Position numbers and translations under genes: made by a program. The notes under the pieces were generated by a model, which did no database searches, had not been told where the DNA came from, and saw only the letters and a list, made by a program, of their open reading frames with translations. From Boesenbergia rotunda (taxonomy: Eukaryota > Streptophyta > Magnoliopsida > Zingiberales > Zingiberaceae): a DNA stretch of 64,000 nt. The DNA lies in NCBI GenBank assembly GCA_024364735.1, contig JAGFNQ010005649.1, forward strand, positions 97,065 to 161,064, in the 5' to 3' direction. Numbering within the stretch: the first letter of the stretch is position 1; each line of letters opens with the position of its first letter. Shown one piece after another: positions 33,717-44,688 of this stretch.

Positions 33717-36700
33717 AATGTCTTATGAATGATGAAGAATGCAAAGTATTTTACTTTATGAATGGGCTTGTACCGGACCCAAGTATGGGTCCAAGGGATG
33801 GGCACCTTCAGAACGCCCCGGTTCTGGACTACCGGAGCTGTCCACGGTTCTGGCACTACCGGAGCTGTGCAACAGGGATGGGCTCCTTGAGAACGCCTCG
33901 GTTCGGGGACTACCGACTATGCTGTCCTTACCCTAGTAGGTCGGGGCTCGCTACCTCGGACTTACTAGGGATGCGCGCTATGATGTATGTATGTGGTACA
34001 AGCCGGGGACCCCAAATGTTATGATGATTATGTTTAAGCATTTCAAAAGTATGATTTTAAAAGTTAAGCATCCATATGTATATGCATTCCACCCATACAT
34101 TCATACATGTTATGCATTATGTTATGATAATGATGTGTTATGCTTATGCTCCATGTTAAAAGATATGTATGAGAATGAATGATCCATGTTATGATTATGG
34201 TAAGAAGATGCTCTTATGATATGCTAGAATGTATGCCATGTTTATGCCATATAGGTTGGTTTATATCTTATGTTTATATTTATGTCATGTCTCATGCCAT
34301 GCTAGGAAAGTTTATTAAGTTATGCTATGCCAAGTATCATGCCATGCTTAGAATGTTTACGATGTCTATGCTTGATATGCTCGAAAGAATGCCTATGGTT
34401 GATTTACATCTTATGCTTATGTTCATGCCATGTATGATGCCATGCTTAGAATGTTTAATTATGTTTATGCCTATGTTTATACTTTATGCCATGATAAGAA
34501 TGTTTAATTAGATTTATGCCTATGTTTATGCTTTATGCTATGATAGAAATGTTTATGATGCTTATGTTCCATATGATTATGAATGAATGACGAGTGATTT
34601 TAGTGAGTAGGAAAGAGTTTTACTAAGCCTATGTGCTTATAGTCTTTTTCCTTATACCGCAGATCATGCAAGGGGACCATGAGGAAGCAGTAGGAGGGCA
34701 AGATTATATGTGTGTGATAGTGACTTGGCCCATGAAATCAAACGTTTGCCGTTATGCTAAGAACTTTACTTTTGTTAAGTATATGCTCGATTAGTGACTT
34801 ATGGAAACTTATGACATGATGTTATGCATGATAAGAAATGAATCTCATGATATGATGTTAAGCTTGTTATGACATGATGTTTAAGTATGAAGTCTATATG
34901 TCTAGTGTCCATGTCACTATGTTAGAAATGGTAGTAGGGGCATGTAAAGTTTAAGTTATTCCGCTGCAGTACGATGTTACATGCCTTAAGTATGTTAGCG
35001 TAACGCCGCTTTAGGAAAAAAAAAAAGCGGGCGTTACATGTATTATATTGTGTGTGAGTAAAGAAGGCTAGGAGGGAGGGGAATCCCCTTCTAACCATTC
35101 GGCCAACCCTACCCTAGGGTTAGGTTCTTAAGCTTAATTTCATGCTATGCACCCTAATGAATCTCTATGATATCACATGTGATGTATGAATGTTCATGAG
35201 GCTATGTGGCTAAAAACCCCAAAGTACTCAACCCTACATGTTCGACCAAAGGGCCCTATACTTGGGAATGGATTAAGTCAAATAAATACCATGCATGATA
35301 ATGATCTTGTGTAAGATATGACATGCTTGTGTGATTCTTGATATGTTGATTGGATTGCATGCTAGCCCAATTACAACTTTCGGCCAAGAGAGAACTCTTG
35401 GACCCTAGCCTTGGTTGCTCCCATGAAATGCATGCTTTATACTATGCTAGTTATCATGATTATGAATGCATACATATGCATAAGAATGAGCCCTTTAGGG
35501 CATGAATGAAGAAGGCTTAGGGTCTAAAGAATGCTTCCCTAGAAGGTTGAGACTAAGAGAATACTTTATGAAAATGAAGAACATGATAACTATTTTATTT
35601 TATAATGGCTTGTACTATAGACTCTTAAAGCGAGTCAAATGATTATGATACTAGGCTTAAGGACTTTTGAGAAGGTCTAGTAAACCCTAGTGGTTCGGGA
35701 TTAGCTACCTCGTTTCTATTCAGGGGCGCGCGCAAAACCTGAAGTACAAGCCGGGCCCTAATGATTATGCTATGTTCAAGTATTATGTTTATATGTTTTC
35801 AAAAGAACCTTCCTATGATGTTAACATGCTTAAATGCTTACCATGCTTGAATGTGATATATTCTCTTACCTTTTCATGATATCCGATTTTGTGAGTAGGA
35901 CAGGGTCTTACTAAGCTATTGCTTATCGTTTAGTGTTTCCACTTATGCTACAGATAAAGGACGCTAAACTATGGAGGCTGCGGGAGAAGGGCAAGTGTGT
36001 GTGTGATAGTGCTGGTGGATAAAAAGGATCTTGCTCTTAGTTGCTTCAAGTTTTGGAACTTTTCATGTTAAACCCATGTTATGCTCTTTTTATATACATG
36101 CTATGTTTGAAGATGAATACTTGGTTTTTGATACCCTATGACTCGCTATTGCACTCTTATATACTAAAACTATTTATTAACTGCACTTCTGCTAGGAGAC
36201 ATGTTTTGAATATGTTTTTTTTCTTTTCCCTCACCAAGTCATGATATCTCACCTTAGAAGATCTATGTTGATATACTATGTTCTATGCCTTGTATTCATT
36301 ATACTCTATCATACCTAAATTATGCTTCATTACGCTCTTGCCTAATTCATCCATGCGCATAGCTTAGGTGGAATTGCTTACCTATCTTTTGGTTACCTAC
36401 CATGTTAGAGACACTTATACATCTTATGCCATCATGAATCTTGTTTCTAAATCTGGTATAAAACCTCCCTATTAAGATGCGCATGCTTAGAATAATGTTA
36501 CACATGATTTAATACTTGATGTCCATGCTTAGTTGAGTGTTCTGAAAAATAATTATGCTTCCGCTACATGAACCTTGCATGCTTTAATGTTACATGTGCC
36601 CATGCATAGATTAGATCGAAAAAAAAATATATATGAATGCATGTGTGTAGTTGTAATGTATGAAAGTAAAGTAGCGCCGTCGAATTCCTAGGGGATTAAG

Positions 36701-36718
36701 GGCGGGCGTTACATCATA

Positions 36719-37332
36719 GACGCATCGAAGGCGTAAAATTGCTAAGTCTTTTGTAGGCTTAATAGATGAATTAAATAAGTTTAATTCATTGGGGCTTGGC
36801 TTGGATGGGCCGGCCATAGAGGGCCTCCATCCTCATTGCTTGGCCGGCCACAACAAAGGGAGAGAACCAAGTTTTTGGTTCAATTTATAAAATAAACCAA
36901 GTGTGGTTTGTTTTATAAATTATGGATGATATAAATTTTTATATAATAAACCAAGGTTTGGTTTATTTTTCATGGAAATTAAAATGAACCATGGATTGGT
37001 TTATTTTATAAAATCAATCATGGATTGGTTAATTTTATAAAATCAATCATGAATTGATTTACCATGATAAGGAAATTTATTCCATAGGAGAGAAGATTTT
37101 TATCATGAATTAAAATATAATTTTAATCATGATATAAAATCAAACTTGGCATGATGGAATAAGTTATTCCATATTTGAGAGACTTGATGGTTGAGAGGCC
37201 ACTATATAAAGGACCCAAGGCAAGGCTTGGGTCGGTGATACGTATAGAGATGAAGGCATATGCTCTCTCCCTCTCTCAGTCTCTCCTTCTCTTCTCCCCT
37301 TCTTGCCGTCCGCCAACCAGCCCCATGAAGGC
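36719..37332 (+). repeat. Copia 5' LTR, second part
   Basis: Continues the LTR after the gypsy element. It contains paired GGCCGGCC sites near 36800-36855, AT-rich imperfect repeats (36880-37140) and the TATA box at 37202. Interrupted at 37332 by a solo LTR (target copy AAGGC at 37328-37332). Confidence 0.85.
37202..37209 (+). promoter_or_regulatory. TATA box of the plus-strand copia LTR
   Basis: CACTATATAAAGGACC, conserved at the same place in the minus-strand LTR copy. Confidence 0.65.
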
Positions 37333-38139
37333 TGTAACGACCCGAAAAATTCTCTTAATATTTTCTTAAAATATTAAGCATGTTTAAATAATTTTCCAAG
37401 GGACCTAGAAATATTAAGGAGAACTTTGGCCTAGAAAATCCATGTTTTCTCATTTAAATTGAGAAAACTAAGTACCAATGAGCTTTAAATGGGCTCCAAA
37501 AATTGATATTAATTAGGTAAAATTAATATAAATTAGGTAAAATTAATATAAATATAAAAGAATTTTATTTAAGAATATTTGCATAATTATGGGGGATTTT
37601 AGGGGGGATTTTTGGAATTTAGGGAATAAAAATAATAAAATAAATGAAATAAAAATAAAATAAAAATAAAGGTGCATGAGCCAAGGATTGAACCTTGGAC
37701 CTCTTGTACAACCATGTAAGCCTTAACGAACTCACCTAGCAAGGGATTTCTATGAGGAAATGAAGTGGATGTAAGTTAAGATTAAGAAGAAGATGAAGAG
37801 TCATGGAGAGACTCTTCATTTACCTTCTTAATGGGCTATTAAAGGGGGGGTTTTGGGAGTTACCTCTTCTTCCCATTACTTGCATATTCGAACCCCTTCC
37901 TCCCCTCATTCTTTCCGAGCACCAAGAAGAGGTTTTCCCCTTGGAAAATCTTCCACCAAGGTCTCATCTCCAAGATCTAAGGGGTCTTCCAAGGATACAA
38001 GGACAAGGGTGTTCAAGGGTCCAAAGATCTTACCATTTTCTTCTCTTCCAAGGTTCGAAAAATCAAGAAACCCAAGTTAAGACTCCCTCACCTGTGGTAT
38101 AATAGTTCCCTCTGATTTTTATGATTTTTAGTATGATAT

Positions 38140-38710
38140 AGTGGTTGGTTTTCGAATTGGATGTTGAAAGGAAAGAAAACCAGGACCCTCATGTTTAAGG
38201 GTTTCGGCCACCATGATTTTTAGGTCTATAAATATGCTAAAAATATGTATAATGCTATTTAATGTTCCCTGATGATTTTTAGAGGTTAAGTATAATTTTT
38301 GGGAATTGTTGGAGTACCCTAAGACACCTTATGGTTTCGGCCAACATGAAAGAAGCAAAACCAAGAACCCTAGGATTGAGGGTTTCGGCCACCATGATTT
38401 TAAAGTCTATAATTATGCCAAAAATCTTTATAATTTATTTAATGTTCCCTTATGATGTTTAGAGGTTAATTATAATTTTTGGGAATTTTTTGAGTACCCT
38501 AGGACACCCTAGGGTTTCGGCCAACATGAAAGAAACAAATTAACACCCTAGAGACCCTATGGGTTTCGGCCACCATGATTTAGGGTTCATAAATGATGCT
38601 AAAAATCTTGATAATGTTGTCTAATGTTATATTATGAGGTTTAGGGATTAAATATAATTTTTGCGAATTTTTGGGGCACCCTAGGATACCCTAGGGTTTC
38701 GGCCAACAAC
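38140..38710 (+). repeat. Tandem array of about 180 bp inside second solo LTR
   Basis: TTTCGGCCACCATGATTT recurs near 38202, 38382 and 38563, with a fourth partial unit. Same unit type as 32270-33180. Confidence 0.82.
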
Positions 38711-39293
38711 AAGACCTCATGGGTGGAGTTGGGTCTAAAACCCCAAGCATGTGTTTGATGTATTAACATGATATAAGAGAGATAGAGGGTGATTATGTGA
38801 ATGTTTCACATAGCTTTGAGACCGTATAGGTTTCGGCCAAGTACCCTAATAGGGTGGGAAGTTAGGACTTATTTCAAGTAAGGGCCCCAATGGCCCTATG
38901 GTAAGGTATGGTTGATGTTTAAGCAATTGATTTGGGGTTTTAATGGAATTTTTTCATACCCCCATGGCCTTGAAGTTTCGGCCAAGAGCAAGTTTAGGGT
39001 TAAAGGATTAGGGTTGGGCTTAAGTAGGGAACCAGAGGGTTCCTATGGCCTAGTATATGTGTATGAGTTACCAAGATATATGTTTAAGTAAGATGGAAGA
39101 AGTTCTATGTTAACCAAACCTTTAGTTTTATGTTAAGTTGAATGATATGCCATGTTTATGAATGGTATGCCATGTTTATGAATGATATGCCATGTTTATG
39201 AAGGATATGCCATGTTTTATGAATACGATGTAAGTATGCCATGTCTTATGAATGAGGTTAAAGTACATGCCTTTAGGGCATAACGATGATGTT

Positions 39294-39414
39294 AAGTATG
39301 ATGAATGAATGATGATGAATGACAAGTATGATGAATGAATGATGATGAATGACAAGTATGATGAATGAATGATGATGAATGACAAGTATGATGAATGTAT
39401 GATGATGAATGGAA
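39294..39414 (+). repeat. 30-bp tandem repeat, four copies
   Basis: GATGAATGACAAGTATGATG-containing unit repeated with a 30-bp period. Confidence 0.85.
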
Positions 39415-39693
39415 AGCATGTGAAAGCATTATATTTTATTTTATGGGCTTGTACCGGACCTAAGTAAGGTCCACGGTTCTGGATTACCGATGATGCTGTC
39501 CATGGTTCGGGACTACCGATGATGCTGTCCTTACTGTTCGGGACTACCGATGAAGCTGTCCTTACCCTAGTAGGTCGAGATTAGCTACCTCGTATTTACT
39601 TAGGGATGCGCGCATATGATGAATGAATGTGGTACAAGCCAGGGCCCAATGAATGTTATGATATTTTAAAAGCATGTTTTTAAAGACTAAGCA

Positions 39694-39695
<2 letters not shown>

Positions 39696-39752
<57 letters not shown>
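39696..39752 (+). repeat. (TA)28 microsatellite
   Basis: 57 bases of uninterrupted alternating T and A. Confidence 0.97.
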
Positions 39753-39755
<3 letters not shown>

Positions 39756-40917
39756 ATTGCCACATGCATCCATCCATGTTATGCATTATATTTATGATAA
39801 GAATATTATGCAAAGTAAGTTTATGCAAGGTATGTTTATGTTTCGTGTTGATATATGATGCCATGATTTGATTGTGTTCATGCTAGTCTAGAATCCCATG
39901 ATTTACTTATGTTTATGCTAGTTTAGGATGCCATGATTTATTTATGTACATGCTAGTTTAGGATGCCATGATTTAACTAGTTTTATGCCATGATTTATTT
40001 ATGTACATGCTAGTTTAAGATGCCATGATTTAACTAGTTTTATGTGAAGTTAGAATGCCATGATTTATTTATGTTCATGCTAGTTTAGGATGCCATGATT
40101 TAATTATATTTATGCTAAGTTAGAATGCCATGATTTTAATTATGTCCATAATAATTCATGATGCCATGATTTAATTATGTTAAGCTGAGTTAGGACGCCA
40201 TGATTTTATTTAGGTTCATGCTATGCTATGAATGTTTACGATGTTTATGTCTATGCCAAGTATTAATGTTGTTATGGTTATGTTTATGCCATGCTATGAA
40301 TGTGATGAAGTTATGTTTATGCCATGACGAATGAATGCTAAATGATGAAAAGGCTTATGTTTATGCCATGACGAATGAATGCTAAATGATGAAAAGGCTT
40401 ATGTTCTAAGTAAAGCACTAAGTATGTAAAGCACTAAGTATGTAATGGCTTATGTGCTCATGAAAGAATGATGAATGGTTTTAGTGAGTAGGAAAGAATC
40501 TTACTAAGCCTGTGTGCTTATAGTCTTATTTCCTTATACCGCAGATCACGCAAGGGGACAATAAGGAAGCAACAGGAGGGCATCAAAGAATGTGTGTGAT
40601 AGTGACTTGGCCAAGGAGCAATATGGTTGCTCGTCTCATGATAGAACTTTATCTTTACTGTTATGTGTTTGAGTATGACTCTAGGACATGATGCTAAGTA
40701 TGACATGATGCTACGAATGACATGATGCTAAGTATGATATGATGCTAAGTATGAAGTTACTATGCTAAGTTCCTATGTTAGGATGTTAGAAATGGTAGTA
40801 AGTGCATGTAGGAGTAGGTTAAAGGTTTCCACTGCATTATGATGTCTACATGCCCCAAGTATGTTAACGTAACGCCGCTTTATGAAAAGAAAAAAAAAAG
40901 CGGGCGTTTACAAAGGC

Positions 40918-41330
40918 CGCCCCTGCCCTTTCCCTGCCGGCCATCCTTTTGTGGTTAGTCTTCCGACTTCTCTCTTGGTTTTTCTTGTCGCGTTCTCGGA
41001 GAATCTAGTAGTTCTCGAGAATATGAAACTCATGGCTTTACGAAGTCATCCCGAAGATACTCGGCGTGGACGCGAATAGAGGCGGAGCTTCCAAGGGAAG
41101 TTTACGGTTGGATCTCGTCCCTTCCTTCGAGTTACGCGAGGTAATACATAAATTAGTTTACGTTTCTGCAAAATTTTAAATATATGATCATGTCTACACA
41201 AGATAAAATTGCATGCTTAGATATGTGGTTAAATAATTAGAGAAACTATTTATATTAAACCTTCCGCTGCACGTAATTAATTTTAAAATTACGAACCCGC
41301 ATCCATGTCAACATGCACCCCGTCCCAACA
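40918..41330 (+). repeat. Copia 5' LTR, last part
   Basis: Ends CCGTCCCAACA immediately before the primer site; reverse-complement match to 9548-9878. Confidence 0.88.
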
Positions 41331-41331
41331 G

Positions 41332-41343
41332 TGGTATCAGAGC
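41332..41343 (+). promoter_or_regulatory. Primer-binding site, tRNA-iMet type (copia)
   Basis: TGGTATCAGAGC one base after the LTR end. Confidence 0.9.
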
Positions 41344-43068
41344 CGAGGTTTGTGTTCGACATAATCAGATAATTATTTTGCGGAAAGCTTTATCATGATC
41401 TTAATTTTGGAAATTTTCAATTATGGAAACTTTCCAATTATTGTAAATTTTCGATTTAGGATTTTCAAAGTTTGGAAATCCTCATGAAATTTCGCAAACT
41501 TTTGAAATATCTCTTTTTCTAAAATTTTATGATAATTGTGAAAATTTTCATTTTTGGAGACTTTCCAATTTTGGAAATTTTCTATTTTGGAAATTTTCTA
41601 ATTTTGGAAAAATGTAAGTTTTCTTTATACTAGAAAGTTTCAATTATTCTGAAATCCTTTTATTTTTGGAAATTTTCCATTTATGGAAAGCTAGCAATTT
41701 TGGGCACTTTCTTTCAAGAAAGTCTAGACAAATTATGGGAATATTAATTGGCATTTAAATTTATAATTGAAAATTAAATTATTTACAAAATTTTTTATTT
41801 TGGATTGAGCCTCGGGGAGCCGTCCAATTTAAAGTTAGTTGTTATAATTAAATTTCCTAAATTGAATTTAAATTGTCAAATGTTTAATTTGGATTGAGCC
41901 TCGGGGAGCCATCCAAATTAAGTTATTGATATTAATTTTTCCTAAATAAAATATGTGATCAAATCTTGGAAATTTTTGAGGTGATTCTCAAATGATAATT
42001 TCCTTATTTGATTTATGAGGTGATGCACTTACATATTATTGTCTCCAAAATTAATTAGGAAAATTGTTTCCTATAGAGTATATTTCCTTAAATAAGATTT
42101 TCATGAAAATAATATGTAGTTGAATTAAGGGAATCTGTCTCTTAATTTAATAAGATTTGATTTAGAGAAATCAAAGTCTTAAACATATTATTTTCGAAAT
42201 TGATTATGATAATTCAGGAAATTGTTTCCCAAAACAATTCCTTGAATAAAGTATGAAATTAGAATTAGGAAATCCGATTCCTAATTCAACTAATGAGACT
42301 TGATAAATTAAGTCACATACATACTTTATTAAGAAAATCGTAAGAACATGACATAATTATATGTCATGAATGTGCATAAAAGAAAATGATGAGACCCAAA
42401 ACCCCTTACAAAATATTAAGGCCAAAACCTTCCATTAATACAGTTAGAACCGGAGTTTTGTTTCTCGTTTGGGTTGATGGACACATCCATGCCCGGCTTG
42501 AACCTCAACATGTTCAAACCATGGAATTAGTTTATGATTAATATAGTTGGAGTCAGAGGTCAATCCTTAGTTTTGGTTGTTGGATATATCCAACCCTGAC
42601 TAAACGATTGAATGAGCTCCAACCATATTAAAACAATTTCTTGATTAATGGATCAGCCTTAAGCTTGGAGCATCTATTTGTTGTGCCACAGCCAAGGTCG
42701 ATGTAAAGAGAGGTGCAGTTGGATGCTATGTATATTGTTGGATACTTGTTAATCAGTTAACAATCCAATGATTTATGCAAACATTCAATTTGTTGATAGC
42801 ATAATGTGATAGTTACATATGTATAATATGTAATCGGTATAATTACCTACATTCATAGCTAAGAATAACTTGATGGACTCTAGCCATGGTTATTCTTATC
42901 TATGGTTCGATATCAACCTATTTGGAGATGTTCCTACAATCTCCCGAATTGATAAAAAGGGTTATTCAATTCGAAAAATAAATAGGATTTAATTAATGTA
43001 TATTGATGCATTCTTTATCATTCTCATCACATAACCACAATTTGTATTTCTAGGATAATCACCTGATC
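41344..43068 (+). other. Copia leader
   Basis: AT-rich untranslated leader with repeated TTTGGAAATTTTC-like words (41400-41700) and two copies of GGATTGAGCCTCGGGGAGCC (about 41803 and 41891). No coding frame. Confidence 0.6.
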
Positions 43069-43923
43069 ATGTCTTCTCTGAATTTGCATTCCATTTTGGA
43101 CACCAATAAGCTGACTGGGCCAAACTTCATGGACTGGCTTCGAAACCTAAGGATAGTCCTCAAGGCAGAAAAACTTGCTTATGTCCTTGAAGAATAACTT
43201 CCCAACCATCCTCCTGAAGATGCAACTCCAGACCAGTTAGTGGCCTATCAGAAATATGTGGTCGATTCTGAACTTGCGAGTTGCATCATACTGGCCGCTA
43301 TGGTACCAGAGCTACAAAAGCAGCATGAGTATATGGATGCTCATACCATCGTCTTCCATCTTCATGAGTTGTTTGACGAGCAGGCGAGATCCGAAAAGTT
43401 TGAGGTCTCCAGACTCCTCTTCACCTCTAAGATGCAGGAAGGCACTTCTGTTTCACAGTTTGTGTTGAAGATGTTGGGGTACATTGAGCGACTAGGCACA
43501 CTCGGATTTGCAATGGATAACGAACTAAGTATTGACTTAATTCTGTATTGTTTACCCAAGAGTTACTCACAGTTTGTGATGAACTATCAAATGAACAAAC
43601 TGGAGACTATCATTCCTGAGTTGCTTAACCTGCTGAAGACTGTAGAGCCTTCTGTAAAGCAGGATCAGAAGACGGTACTGTTAGTTGGTTCCTCCAAGAA
43701 AGGCTCTAAGAGGAAGCCCAAAGAACAAAATAAGGGAAGGAAGAAAAAGGCCAAAAAGATTGAAAATGCACCAAAAGACACTTTCCATCACTGCGGCAAG
43801 GAGGGCCACTGGCGAAGAAACTGCAAGGTTTATCTTGAGTCCTTGAAGAAGAAGGCATCCGATGCCCCATCCTCTTCAGGTATCTTCGTTATTAAATGTT
43901 ACTCTATTTCCTCGGACACCTAG
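43069..43923 (+). pseudogene. Copia gag with premature stop
   Basis: Starts at an ATG giving MSSLNLHSILDTNKLTGPNF, typical of copia gag (DUF4219/UBN2-like). An in-frame TAA at 43195-43197 follows codon 42; the frame then stays open for about 240 codons. It carries the capsid-like segment (EARSEKFEVS type) and a zinc knuckle HHCGKEGHWRRNC near 43785-43820. The first position of the knuckle is His where CX2CX4HX4C needs Cys. The frame ends at TAG 43921. Gag would form the cytoplasmic virus-like particle; this copy would not. Confidence 0.82.
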
Positions 43924-44688
43924 GTATTTTATACTGGGTGTAGCTCACATATATGTAATGACATACAGGGGCTAAGGAATAGAAGAAGACTCGTCAAGGG
44001 AGAAGCGAATTTGTGAGTTGGAAATAGAGCAAAGATTGCTGTTGTTGCCATCAGAACATATTTGCTAAAGCTCCCTACTGGACTTGTCTTAGAATTGGAT
44101 AATTGTTATTTTGTTCCTTCGTTAATAAAGAACATTGTATCTATTTCATGCTTGAATGAAAAGGGTTATCATTTAACATTTAGTAACAATTGCTGTTACA
44201 TAACTTTAAATGGTGTTCTTTATGGGACCGGAACTTTATGCAATAGTATCTACACGTTAGATTTATCCGGTGACATTTTCAATATCGAAGTTAGCAACAA
44301 ACGTGCCCGAATAGATAATCAAATAGACTCCTATATGTGGCATTGTCGTCATGGCCATGTAAGTAAGAAACGCATGACCAAAATACACCGATGTGGAATT
44401 CTAGAATCATTTGAACCTGGTTCATTTGATACATGCGAATCATGCTTAAATAGCAAGATGACCAAATTACCCTTTTCCGAAAATGGTAAATCAGTGGGAG
44501 AATTGCTTGATCTGATACATACTGATATATGTGGACCAATGTCAAATCTTGCACAAGGAGGCTATAGCTACTTCATTACCTTTATCGATGATCACTCACG
44601 ATTCGGGTATGTGTTCTTAATGAAACATAAATCTGAAGCTTTTGAGAAATTCAAAGAGTTCAGAAGTGAAGTAGAGAAACAGCTTGGC
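43924..44688 (+). pseudogene. Copia protease and integrase N-terminal half, interrupted
   Basis: Begins with a protease active-site region reading FYTGCSSHICND, where the family has Asp-Thr-Gly: the catalytic Asp is Tyr. A further stop lies near 44014. From 44062 the frame is open: the integrase zinc-binding part (WHCRHGHVSKKRM, then CESCLNSKMTKLPF) and the first catalytic Asp region (LIHTDICGPM, ITFIDDHSRFGYV). It stops at 44688 where a minus-strand LTR begins. Confidence 0.85.

Larger units (their letters stand above)
31448..35038 (+). mobile_element. Solo LTR of a gypsy family (3591 bp)
   Basis: TGTAACGACCC...GGGCGTTACA with target duplication TGTAT (31443-31447, 35039-35043) and no interior, hence a solo LTR left by LTR-LTR recombination. 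Contents: antisense tRNA-like module (31791-31861), five tandem units of 180 bp (32270-33180), 43-bp tandem repeats (33502-33716), GC-rich GTACCGGACC...GTACAAGCCGGGG region (33765-34017), ATG/CAT-rich simple sequence (34020-34590), intron-like segment (34603-34662), and an A-tract hairpin at the LTR end (35000-35038). The small open frames are repeat artefacts. Confidence 0.9.
23198..36713 (+). mobile_element. Ty3/gypsy chromovirus (Tekay/Del-like), complete but degenerate, with nested solo LTR
   Basis: LTRs at 23198-25823 (2626 bp) and 30522-36713 (2596 bp once the nested LTR and its duplicated target site are removed), tRNA-iMet primer site, gag, protease, RT, RNase H, integrase with chromodomain-like end, polypurine tract, and target duplication TCATA (23193-23197, 36714-36718). 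Inserted in a copia LTR. The first LTR dinucleotide is mutated (TA instead of TG). Coding frames have several stops and frameshifts. Confidence 0.92.
30522..36713 (+). repeat. 3' LTR of the Tekay-like element, split by a solo LTR
   Basis: Pieces 30522-31447 and 35044-36713. Starts TGTAACGCCCCAAATTTTTG and ends GGCGGGCGTTACA. A 30-bp deletion near 31032 removes the TATA box seen in the 5' LTR. GCGCGC/GTACAAGCC module at 35689-35760; intron-like segment at 35891-35953. Confidence 0.92.
37333..40912 (+). mobile_element. Second solo LTR of a related gypsy family (3580 bp)
   Basis: TGTAACGACCC...GGCGTTTACA with target duplication AAGGC (37328-37332, 40913-40917). Related to but distinct from the solo LTR at 31448. 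Contents: antisense tRNA-like module (37676-37743), units of about 180 bp (38140-38710), 30-bp tandem repeats (39294-39414), GCGCGC/GTACAAGCC module (39565-39648), (TA)28 (39696-39752), repeated GATGCCATGATTTA words (39850-40210), intron-like segment (40484-40544), and a terminal hairpin with A tract (40870-40912). Confidence 0.9.
22737..44688 (+). mobile_element. Ty1/copia retrotransposon, plus strand, 5'-truncated LTR, interrupted by nested elements
   Basis: Same family as the minus-strand copy. The LTR pieces 22737-23197, 36719-37332 and 40918-41330 join across insertions with target duplications TCATA and AAGGC. They are followed by a tRNA-iMet primer site, gag, and protease/integrase up to 44688, where a minus-strand LTR interrupts the integrase. 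The remainder must lie beyond 64000. The first about 650 bp of the LTR are missing at the N. Stops in gag and a changed protease active site show it is dead. Confidence 0.85.

Noticed and set aside
33063..34511. Several open frames rich in Met, His, Ile and Tyr in the solo LTRs
   Set aside because: Artefacts of ATG/CAT-rich simple repeats; similar peptides appear in every related LTR on either strand.
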